DNA of 64,000 bases from SFHK01 sp045538305 (lineage in GTDB: Bacteria > Bacillota > Clostridia > Christensenellales > Aristaeellaceae): assembly GCA_045538305.1 (NCBI GenBank), contig JAZSRC010000016.1, forward strand, positions 94,214 through 158,213, written 5' to 3'. Of the stretch, positions 57,608-64,000 are shown piece after piece. The translations under genes and the position numbers were made by a program. Under the pieces are notes generated by a model. That model did not search any database and had not been told where the DNA came from. It saw only the letters and a program-made list of their open reading frames with translations. The first letter of the stretch is position 1; every line of letters begins with the position of its first letter.

Positions 57608-60454
57608 TTATCGTTCAATTTCTTCCATGATGAAGCATTCGATCTCGTCGTTTTCCTTTACATCGTTGTAGCCCTCGATGCCAAGGCCGCACTCATAACC
57701 GGATGCCACTTCCTTCACGTCATCCTTGAAGCGCTTCAGGGAGTCGATCTTGCCTTCGTGCACAATTACATTGTCGCGCAGCAGGCGAATCTGAGCGTTG
57801 CGCTGAATCTTTCCGTCAGTTACATAGCAGCCGGCAACGGTGCCTACGCCGGAAACCTTGAAGGTCTGGCGTACGCGGCAGCGGCCCAGTACGTTCTCCT
57901 TGAACTTCGGCGCGAGCATACCCTTCATAGCAGCCTGAATATCTTCGATGGCGCTGTAGATTACGCGGTACAGGCGGATATCCACCTTTTCGCGCTCGGC
58001 AACGTCGCGCACGGAATTGTCGTGGCGCACATTGAAGCCGATGATGATTGCATTGGATGCGGAGGCCAGCATAACGTCGGTTTCGGTAATGGCGCCGACG
58101 CCGCCATGAATGGCGCGAACCTTGACCTCGGTATTGCTGAGGCGCTCAAGAGACTGTTTGACCGCTTCGACGGAGCCCTGCACGTCTGCCTTGATGATGA
58201 TGTTGAGCTCCTTGATCTGGCCTTCGGAAATCTGATTGAACAGATCGTCGAGCGTAGTTTTCTGCTGCGCCTTGATCAGCGCGGCGCGGGCCTTATCCTT
58301 GCGCTCCTCGGCAACCTTGCGGCTGAGGGAATCGTCATCCACGGCAGAAATGATATCGCCCGCTTCGGGTACGTCGTTAAAGCCGATAACCTCTACCGGA
58401 TCGCTGGGCAGCGCCTGCTTTACGCGCTCGCCGACGTCGTTTACCATCGCGCGCACGCGACCGTAAGCCGTGCCTGCAACGATGGTATCGCCAACGCGCA
58501 GCGTACCGTTCTTAATCAGTACCGTCGCAACGGGGCCGCGGCCCTTATCCAGACGCGCTTCGATGATCACGCCGCGGGCCTTTCTGTCAGGATTGGCCTT
58601 GTAATCCTGAATATCGGCTACCAGCAGAATCATTTCAAGCAGCTGGTCAACGCCCTGGCCGGTATGCGCAGATACGGGCACGATGATCGTGTCGCCGCCC
58701 CACTCTTCGTCGACCAGGTCATACTTGGTGAGTTCCTGACGAATACGGTCGGGATCGGCCGTGGGCTTATCCATCTTGTTGATGGCTACAATCGTCTGAA
58801 CGCCGGCAGCCTTTGCGTGGTTAATCGCTTCGATGGTCTGCGGCATAACGCCGTCGTCCGCCGCGACAACCAGAATGGCAATGTCCGTGGACTGAGCGCC
58901 GCGGGCACGCATGGCGGTAAAGGCCTCGTGGCCGGGGGTATCCAGGAAGGTAATCTGGCGGTCGTGAAGATTTACGGTATAAGCGCCGATATGCTGGGTA
59001 ATGCCGCCGGCTTCGCCTGCCGTTACGCGGGTCTTTCGAATATAGTCAAGCAGCGAGGTCTTACCGTGGTCAACATGGCCCATAATGGTGACGACCGGCG
59101 GACGGGGCTTGAGATCCTCTTCCTTGTCGGCAACGTCCTCCGCTTCAAGGGCGTCTTCCGCGGTTTCAGCAAGCTTGAGCTCGAGCTCAATATCAAACTC
59201 GGTACAGATCAGCTGCGCGGTATCGTAATCCAGCTCGTTGTTGATGTTGGCAAAAATGCCAACCATGAGCAGTTTTTTGATAATTTCGCTTACAGGCTTT
59301 CCGATTCTTTCGGAAAGATCCTTTACGGTGATCTTCTCGGCAGTCATTACAGCCTTATCGATCTTGACCGGCTCGGGCTTAACGGTTTCTACAACCGTCT
59401 TGCGCTTGCGCTTGCCGCCGCGCACATACTCATCGTCCATCATAACGGCGGGCGCGGCAGAGCGGGTTTGCTGCCTCTTGTTCTTATTGGCATTGCGCTC
59501 GGGATCGATCTGGCGCACATACTGCTTTTTGTTGGGATCGTAATTGCTTACGCGCTCCTTTTCCACGCTGGGCGTGAGATCGGGCGCAGCGGGACGACGC
59601 GGAGCGAAACCACCGCCTGCGGGTCTGGGTGCGCCGCCGCCCATTGGAGGACGGGGTGCGCCGGGTCTGGGCGCGCCGCCTGCAGCAGGCTGTCCGCCCT
59701 GAGGCGCGGGACGGCCGTAGGGACCGCGGGGCGCCTGACCCTGCTGGCCCGCCTGACCGGGATTGACCGGGCGGCCATAGGGGCCTCTCGGCGCCTGACC
59801 GGGCTGACCTGCGGGCTGACCGGGATTGACCGGGCGGCCATAGGGGCCTCTGGGCGCCTGACCGGGCTGCGTCTGACTGGCAGGCTGTCTGGGTGCGCGT
59901 TCAAACTGTCCCTGCGGGCGCTGAGCCGGCTGGGTACGGCGATCTGCCTGAGGACGCTGCGGCTGAACGGGTTTTTCGGGGGCCGCTTTACCGGTTTGCG
60001 GCGCAGGTTCCGCCTTCGGCTGCGGTTTTTCCGCTGCCGGAGCGCTTTCTGCCTTGGCTTTCTTTTCCAAAGACACATTTGTTTGCGCCGTTTCGGGCGC
60101 TTTTTCGGAAGCTGCGGGTTTTTCAACCTTGACTTCCTTTACTTCTTTAACTTCCTTAACGACTGCTTTTTCCGGTTGGGGCGCGGTTTCAGGCGCAGCC
60201 GCCTGCGGCGCTTCCTTTGCGGCGCTTTCGTGATTGGAAGAGCTTTCATTGATGGATTTCACGGCAGCTTCATACTTTTTGCGAAGCTCCTCGCGCTCCT
60301 CCGCTTCTTTCCTCTCCCGCTGCGCGCGCGCAAGCTCCTCCGACATGCGCTTAAGCGTGCCAAGCGTATCCTGTGCCTGCTTGCGTGAACGATTCACGTT
60401 CTCCAGCAAGCTCTGAGCATTTGCGCTGAGTTCTTTGGTTGCGACTTTCGCCAT
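57608..60454 (-). CDS. infB: Translation initiation factor IF-2
   Basis: A 948-residue GTPase that brings initiator tRNA to the ribosome. Residues ~1-330 are a low-complexity region rich in Ala, Pro, Gly, Lys and Gln, including repeats of QAPRGPYGRPVNPGQ; then the IF2-N domain (TVKDLSERIGKPVSEIIKKL), the G domain (MGHVDHGKTSLLDYIRKT, DTPGHEAF, NKMDKP) and domains II-IV ending FIMEEIER. Expected length for a clostridial IF-2 with a long N-terminus. It follows the L7Ae-like gene by 23 bases. Its binding site is unclear: GGGGGTG lies a little far and AGGGA very near the ATG. Confidence 0.97.
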   Translation of the reverse strand: MAKVATKELSANAQSLLENVNRSRKQAQDTLGTLKRMSEELARAQRERKEAEEREELRKKYEAAVKSINESSSNHESAAKEAPQAAAPETAPQPEKAVVKEVKEVKEVKVEKPAASEKAPETAQTNVSLEKKAKAESAPAAEKPQPKAEPAPQTGKAAPEKPVQPQRPQADRRTQPAQRPQGQFERAPRQPASQTQPGQAPRGPYGRPVNPGQPAGQPGQAPRGPYGRPVNPGQAGQQGQAPRGPYGRPAPQGGQPAAGGAPRPGAPRPPMGGGAPRPAGGGFAPRRPAAPDLTPSVEKERVSNYDPNKKQYVRQIDPERNANKNKRQQTRSAAPAVMMDDEYVRGGKRKRKTVVETVKPEPVKIDKAVMTAEKITVKDLSERIGKPVSEIIKKLLMVGIFANINNELDYDTAQLICTEFDIELELKLAETAEDALEAEDVADKEEDLKPRPPVVTIMGHVDHGKTSLLDYIRKTRVTAGEAGGITQHIGAYTVNLHDRQITFLDTPGHEAFTAMRARGAQSTDIAILVVAADDGVMPQTIEAINHAKAAGVQTIVAINKMDKPTADPDRIRQELTKYDLVDEEWGGDTIIVPVSAHTGQGVDQLLEMILLVADIQDYKANPDRKARGVIIEARLDKGRGPVATVLIKNGTLRVGDTIVAGTAYGRVRAMVNDVGERVKQALPSDPVEVIGFNDVPEAGDIISAVDDDSLSRKVAEERKDKARAALIKAQQKTTLDDLFNQISEGQIKELNIIIKADVQGSVEAVKQSLERLSNTEVKVRAIHGGVGAITETDVMLASASNAIIIGFNVRHDNSVRDVAEREKVDIRLYRVIYSAIEDIQAAMKGMLAPKFKENVLGRCRVRQTFKVSGVGTVAGCYVTDGKIQRNAQIRLLRDNVIVHEGKIDSLKRFKDDVKEVASGYECGLGIEGYNDVKENDEIECFIMEEIER
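59695..59870 (-). repeat. Tandem repeats in the IF-2 N-terminal coding region
   Basis: Three units coding for QAPRGPYGRP(V/A)(N)P. The two best, starting at about 59759 and 59822 (63 bases apart), are almost identical over ~48 bases; a third, shorter and more changed unit lies at about 59697-59740. Confidence 0.8.
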
Positions 60455-60477
60455 TCCCTGAATACACCCCCGATAAT

Positions 60478-60786
60478 TTACCGTTCCGCTGTTTCACTGT
60501 AGATTTGATATATGCGCGCGGCAAACGGCGCATCCGTCACCGCCGCAAGCATTCGCCCGGGCTTGCCAATCGCCAGCCCGAGCGTATGTTCGCTGACTTT
60601 TGCCATAGGTACGTTTCTATGTCTGGAAGCGTCAGCCGCCGCCTTCTTCGTACCCTCCGATGCGCCCTCATCAATAACGATCAGATGCGCATTTCCCTTT
60701 TTCAGTGCAATTTCCACTTGATCCTTCCCGGAAGCAAGCTTTCCCGCGCGTTCGCACAGGCCCAGCATGGACAAAAGCTTAGTCAT
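60478..60786 (-). CDS. L7Ae/L30e-family RNA-binding protein (YlxQ/RplGA-like)
   Basis: A 102-residue protein of the ribosomal L7Ae fold, which binds kink-turn RNA. MTKLLSMLGLCERAGKLASG at the N-terminus and AHLIVIDEGASEGTKK are typical of the YlxQ group encoded between ylxR and infB. GGAGG six bases before the ATG at 60786 is better than the ATG two codons upstream. It overlaps the end of ylxR by eight bases, so the two are translated together. Confidence 0.92.
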   Translation of the reverse strand: MTKLLSMLGLCERAGKLASGKDQVEIALKKGNAHLIVIDEGASEGTKKAAADASRHRNVPMAKVSEHTLGLAIGKPGRMLAAVTDAPFAARIYQIYSETAER

Positions 60787-61081
60787 TTGCATCCTCCTGC
60801 GCGGATGCCGTAGGAAGGTTCATAAACTGTTCGAACAGCGTTTCGAACACCTCATCCGAAACGGACGCTTCGAACTTTCTTTCAAGCGCGCGCGTCTTTT
60901 TCGCCTTTTTCAGGCATTCGGCGCTATGACATACGTATGCACCTCTTCCGGGCTTTTTCCCCACCGGATCGATGGACACTTCACCCTCGGGCGACCGCAC
61001 AATGCGCTGAAGCTCCTTTTTGGGCTTCATTTCATGGCAGCCGACGCACATGCGCATGGGAATCTTTCGCGGTTTAAGCAT
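60779..61081 (-). CDS. ylxR: YlxR-family RNA-binding protein (RnpM)
   Basis: A 100-residue basic protein. The signature KIPMRMCVGCHEMKPKKEL and the later DPVGKKPGRGAYVCHSAEC give the YlxR fold with two conserved cysteine-containing turns. Bacillus subtilis YlxR (RnpM) has been linked to RNase P control. The ATG at 61081 overlaps the nusA stop by eight bases, with GGAGG only three bases before it; a longer in-frame form would lie inside nusA. Standard position between nusA and the L7Ae gene. Confidence 0.92.
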   Translation of the reverse strand: MLKPRKIPMRMCVGCHEMKPKKELQRIVRSPEGEVSIDPVGKKPGRGAYVCHSAECLKKAKKTRALERKFEASVSDEVFETLFEQFMNLPTASAQEDAND

Positions 61082-62204
61082 TTTCCTCCGCCTTTTCTGC
61101 GCCTTCGGCGTTTTCCGCCTCCTCGTTCTGGGAAGCCGCCGCGGCGTCCATCTGGCTGATCGACTTGATATCAATCTTCCAGCCGGTCAGTTTTGCTGCA
61201 AGGCGCGCGTTCTGACCTTCCTTGCCGATGGCAAGGGACAGCTGGTTATCCGGCACTACGACGCGCGCCGCCTTCTCGCGTTCGGACACAAACACGGCGT
61301 GCACGCGAGCGGGATTCAGCGCGGAAGCAATGTACTCTTTGGGATCGCTGGACCATTTTACGATGTCGATCTTTTCGGTTTTCAGCTCGTTTACAACATT
61401 TTCAACGCGAAGACCGCGCGGTCCGACACAGGAGCCGACGGGATCGATCATATTGTCGGTAGAGAATACGGCCATCTTGGTGCGGAAGCCGGCTTCTCGC
61501 GCGATGGACTTGATCTGTACGATGCCGGAGCGGATTTCGGGTACCTCGATCTCAAACAGGCGCTTTACAAGGCCCGGATGAATGCGGGACACCATTACCT
61601 GCGGGCCGCGCGCAAACTTGGTAACCTCGAGCACGTACACCTTCAGGCGATCGCCTACGTTTACTTCCTCACCGGGCATCTGTTGTGCGGTTTCAAGCAC
61701 GCCTTCCGTGCGGCCAAGCTCCACAAATGCGCGTCCGTTTTCAACGCGCTGCACGATTGCCGTAAGGATTTCGTTTTCTTTTTCAATGTATTCGTCGTAA
61801 ATCACGCCGCGCTCGGCTTCGCGGATGTGCTGAACGATAACCTGCTTGGCCGTTTGGGCGGCAATGCGTCCGAACTGGCTGGGCATGGTGGGAACCTCGA
61901 TCAGGTCGCCGACATCATACATAGACAGCGCCGGGAACTTTTCGCGAACTTCCTGAAGGGCGATTTCAATTGTTGCGTCCGTCACTTCGTTCACGATGGC
62001 CTTACGGGCCAGAACTTCGATCGTGCCGCTCTGCCGGTCGATCACCGCACGTACATTATCAGCCTTTCCAAAGCTCCTCTTATAGGCGGAAACAAGCGCG
62101 CTTTCAATTTTTGAATACAGAACTTCCTTATTGATTTTCTTTTCCTTCGCGAGTGCGTCAATCGCAGAAATGACCTCCGCCGAATCAGCGAAACCGGTTG
62201 CCAT
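61074..62204 (-). CDS. nusA: Transcription termination/antitermination factor NusA
   Basis: A 376-residue RNA-polymerase-binding factor. N-terminal domain, S1 domain (VQRVENGRAFVELGRTEGVL, near 150), then KH1 and KH2 domains, with GSCVGPRGLRVENVVNEL and LAIGKEGQNARLAAKLTGW as the GxxG loops. It ends soon after KH2 with a short acidic tail, as in other Bacillota, lacking the acidic repeats of proteobacteria. GGGAGGG before the ATG. It comes 21 bases after rimP. Confidence 0.96.
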   Translation of the reverse strand: MATGFADSAEVISAIDALAKEKKINKEVLYSKIESALVSAYKRSFGKADNVRAVIDRQSGTIEVLARKAIVNEVTDATIEIALQEVREKFPALSMYDVGDLIEVPTMPSQFGRIAAQTAKQVIVQHIREAERGVIYDEYIEKENEILTAIVQRVENGRAFVELGRTEGVLETAQQMPGEEVNVGDRLKVYVLEVTKFARGPQVMVSRIHPGLVKRLFEIEVPEIRSGIVQIKSIAREAGFRTKMAVFSTDNMIDPVGSCVGPRGLRVENVVNELKTEKIDIVKWSSDPKEYIASALNPARVHAVFVSEREKAARVVVPDNQLSLAIGKEGQNARLAAKLTGWKIDIKSISQMDAAAASQNEEAENAEGAEKAEENA

Positions 62205-62225
62205 TTGAAACCCTCCCGTACACGT

Positions 62226-62726
62226 TTATTCGTCTTCTTCGGCGTCTTCCATAGAAGCGCCCAGCAATTCTTCATCCACATTGATCACGCGCCTAGCAAC
62301 GGCGACCGTCTTTGGATCGAAGGCGGCTTCGCCGTTTGGCGTTTTGATCACAATTTTACCGTCCACAAGGCCGACAAGTTCCCCCGTATGCACCTTCGAG
62401 CCGTCAACCGGCTTATAGAAGCGCACTTCAATTTCAAGCCCCTGCGCGCGCTCAAAATCGCGCGGCTTTTTCAGCGGCCTGTCAATTCCGGGAGAGGATA
62501 CTTCCATATAGTCGTAATCCACATTCTCGGCATAGGGCTGGATTTTTCTGTGGAAAGCTTCCACATCGTCCAGGGTAATACCGCCTTCTTTATCGATAAA
62601 GAAGCGCAAAAACCTTCCGGCTGGCTCCTTCACGAGCTCAAGGTCGATCCATTCGTACCCGAGCTCCTGTGCCAGTCGGATGGCTGTTCTTTCAACACCC
62701 GCAAGCGTTGTAACTTGATTTGGCAA
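62226..62726 (-). CDS. rimP: Ribosome maturation factor RimP
   Basis: A 166-residue factor for 30S assembly. The order VERTAIRLAQELGYEWIDLE, LRFFIDKEGGITLDDVEAFH and YMEVSSPGIDRPLKKPRDFE is that of RimP, with a C-terminal SH3-like half and an acidic tail. It begins with TTG at 62726, backed by GGAGG eight bases upstream. First gene of the nusA-infB operon. Confidence 0.95.
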   Translation of the reverse strand: MPNQVTTLAGVERTAIRLAQELGYEWIDLELVKEPAGRFLRFFIDKEGGITLDDVEAFHRKIQPYAENVDYDYMEVSSPGIDRPLKKPRDFERAQGLEIEVRFYKPVDGSKVHTGELVGLVDGKIVIKTPNGEAAFDPKTVAVARRVINVDEELLGASMEDAEEDE

Positions 62727-62739
62727 TGAATTATCCTCC

Positions 62740-62877
62740 GAGCATACTCTGATGCGCCCAATTCAACAAGAAACGCGCCCTCTGGTAAGCGGCGCGGCGT
62801 TTGGGCGCTCTTTTGAATCAGCAATTCAAAAGCAGCAAAATCGCAATAAACCCTGCGCCGCATATAAGCGGCGATCC
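62740..62877 (-). ncRNA. Structured leader of the rimP-nusA-infB operon
   Basis: The 150-base leader on the minus strand has three clear hairpins: CGCCGC with GCGGCG around TTATAT near the 5' end, TTTTGAAT with ATTCAAAA around TGCTG, and a long GCGCCC with GGGCGC stem. No intrinsic terminator is seen. A rimP leader RNA is known in Bacillota; whether this is the same motif I cannot decide. Confidence 0.5.
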
Positions 62878-62883
62878 TAATCA

Positions 62884-62912
62884 ATTATACCACGCCCGAG
62901 GCGGAAATACAA
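62884..62912 (-). promoter_or_regulatory. Promoter for the rimP-nusA-infB operon
   Basis: Minus strand: TTGTAT, 17 bases, TATAAT. Confidence 0.75.
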
Positions 62913-63027
62913 CACCCGTTTTACTTCTTTACAATTGATATAGATGAAAAATTCGTAAAATGCAATACGCATAAAACATTTAACTTCTCCGTTTCCAGAA
63001 TTGAACACTTGTGCGCGTCTCACCCGC

Positions 63028-63056
63028 TTGTAAAATTGTCCGTTTTGCGTTAAAAT
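63028..63056 (+). promoter_or_regulatory. Promoter for gap
   Basis: TTGTAA, 17 bases, TAAAAT, 33 bases before the gap start. The 115 bases between this and the rimP promoter are AT-rich with nothing further recognisable. Confidence 0.65.
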
Positions 63057-63089
63057 AGGTCATGGATAAAAAATTGGAGGTAATTGATC

Positions 63090-64000
63090 ATGATTAAGAT
63101 TGGTATCAACGGTTTTGGCCGCATCGGCCGTCTTGTTTTCCGTGCTTCCCTCAGCCATCCCGAGGTAGAAGTCGTTTCCATCAACGACCTCATCACTCCC
63201 GATTATATGGCATATATGCTCAAGTATGACACCGTACACGGCCGCTTCGAAGGCACCGTAGATTACACTGACCACTCCATCATTGTAAACGGCAAGGAAA
63301 TCCGCGTAACCTGCGAAAAGAACCCCGCAGATCTTAAGTGGGACGAAGTAGGCGCAGAGTACATCGTAGAATCCACCGGCCTGTTCCTCACCCAGGAAAA
63401 GGCTGCCGGCCACATCGCCGCAGGCGCCAAGAAGGTTGTTATGTCTGCTCCCTCCAAGGATGCAACCCCCATGTTCGTAATGGGCGTTAACAACAAGACC
63501 TACACCAAGGACATGCAGTTCGTATCCAACGCTTCCTGCACCACCAACTGCCTTGCCCCCATCGCAAAGGTTCTCCATGACACCTTCGGCATCAACGACG
63601 GCCTCATGACCACCGTACACGCCACCACCGCTACCCAGAAGACCGTTGACGGCCCCTCCATGAAGGATTGGCGCGGCGGCCGCGGCGCGGCTTTCAACAT
63701 CATCCCCTCCTCCACCGGCGCTGCAAAGGCTGTCGGCAAGGTCATCCCCGAGCTCAACGGCAAGCTCACCGGTATGGCTTTCCGCGTACCCACCGCTGAC
63801 GTTCCCGTTGTTGACCTCACCGTCAACCTCGCCAAGTCCGCCACCTACGAAGAGATCTGCGCTGCCATGAAGGCCGCCTCCGAAGGCGAACTCAAGGGCA
63901 TCCTGGGCTACACCGAGGACACAGTCGTTTCTTCCGACTTCATCCATGATCCCCGCACCTCCATCTTCGACGCCAAGGCCGGCATCGCCCTGACCGACAA
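63090..64000 (+). CDS. gap: Glyceraldehyde-3-phosphate dehydrogenase, 3' end beyond the window
   Basis: The first ~303 residues of a phosphorylating GAPDH of glycolysis. IKIGINGFGRIGRLVFRAS is the NAD-binding start, SNASCTTNCLAP holds the catalytic cysteine, TVHATTATQKTVDGPS the histidine region, and RVPTADVPVVDLTV the phosphate-site stretch. About 30 residues are missing at the right edge. GGAGG with good spacing precedes the ATG. Codon use is strongly biased to C-ending codons (ACC, AAC, GAC), as expected for a highly expressed gene. Confidence 0.97.
   Translation, partial: MIKIGINGFGRIGRLVFRASLSHPEVEVVSINDLITPDYMAYMLKYDTVHGRFEGTVDYTDHSIIVNGKEIRVTCEKNPADLKWDEVGAEYIVESTGLFLTQEKAAGHIAAGAKKVVMSAPSKDATPMFVMGVNNKTYTKDMQFVSNASCTTNCLAPIAKVLHDTFGINDGLMTTVHATTATQKTVDGPSMKDWRGGRGAAFNIIPSSTGAAKAVGKVIPELNGKLTGMAFRVPTADVPVVDLTVNLAKSATYEEICAAMKAASEGELKGILGYTEDTVVSSDFIHDPRTSIFDAKAGIALTD

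Noticed and set aside
59695..59870. Short repeats that could suggest a CRISPR or mobile repeat
   Set aside because: They are in frame and code for the low-complexity N-terminus of IF-2.
57359..60388. A 1009-codon open frame opposite infB
   Set aside because: Antisense shadow of IF-2; its sequence is low-complexity Arg/Gly/Leu-rich and it runs through rbfA and infB.
62630..62884. An 84-codon open frame over the rimP leader
   Set aside because: It lies over a structured leader, overlaps rimP in another frame and has no binding site.
63060..63947. A glycine- and valine-rich open frame opposite gap
   Set aside because: Produced by the biased C-ending codons of gap on the other strand.
1..64000. 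tRNA, rRNA, insertion sequences, prophage or defence islands
   Set aside because: No cloverleaf with CCA end, no rRNA stretch, no transposase, integrase or restriction gene was recognised anywhere in the window.

Overview
The window reads as a chromosome segment of a Gram-positive, low-to-middle GC member of the Bacillota, most likely the class Clostridia. The signs are a PolC-type replicase, a T-box leader in front of ileS, a lysine riboswitch in front of dapA, the acetylase (DapH) route of lysine synthesis, the non-mevalonate isoprenoid genes, very regular GGAGG ribosome binding sites and many near-consensus vegetative promoters with 17-base spacers. A fermentative anaerobe is suggested by an EtfB/ferredoxin-EtfA/lactate dehydrogenase set of the electron-confurcating kind, a formate/nitrite-type channel, several peptidases and sugar enzymes (GH42 galactosidase, L-fucose isomerase). 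The genus cannot be fixed from the sequence alone. No phage, insertion sequence, CRISPR array, rRNA or tRNA gene was seen.

Layout. 1-2.6 kb (minus): ComEC, cut by the window edge, behind a metallo-beta-lactamase-fold hydrolase. 2.7-7.6 kb (plus): M20D amidohydrolase, M42 aminopeptidase, a compact FNT channel and oligoendopeptidase F. 7.6-11.2 kb (minus): serC-serA-DUF1015. 11.3-16.1 kb (minus): scpB, DUF6062, GH42 galactosidase, metallophosphoesterase and trmB behind a perfect consensus promoter. 16.2-24.0 kb (plus): T-box and ileS, an SMI1/KNR4 protein, then etfB-etfA-ldh. 24.1-29.5 kb (minus): M20 peptidase, flotillin and two D-Ala-D-Ala carboxypeptidases, most with their own promoter and terminator. 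29.7-33.5 kb (plus): response regulator, sensor kinase and GerMN lipoprotein. 33.5-35.0 kb (minus): an asparagine-synthase-like protein that has lost its catalytic motifs. 35.1-37.8 kb (plus): lysine riboswitch and dapA-dapB-dapH. 37.8-50.0 kb (minus): a PlsC-like protein, a WG-repeat protein, and the frr-uppS-dxr-rseP-PHP-ispG-polC block. 50.1-51.9 kb (minus): fucI. 52.0-62.9 kb (minus): rimP-nusA-ylxR-L7Ae-infB-rbfA-nrnA-truB-addB. 63.0 kb to the end (plus): start of gap.

The segment mixes core information-processing operons with peptide, lactate and sugar catabolism and cell-envelope functions. No wholly new system is obvious. The observations most worth checking are: an in-frame TGA that splits nrnA; an AddB homologue without its Walker A motif; the AsnB-like pseudoenzyme; a two-component system followed by a GerMN lipoprotein, as in actinobacterial MtrAB-LpqB; a promoter, terminator and ribosome binding site folded into one short hairpin before the FNT gene; and DUF1015 tied to serine synthesis.
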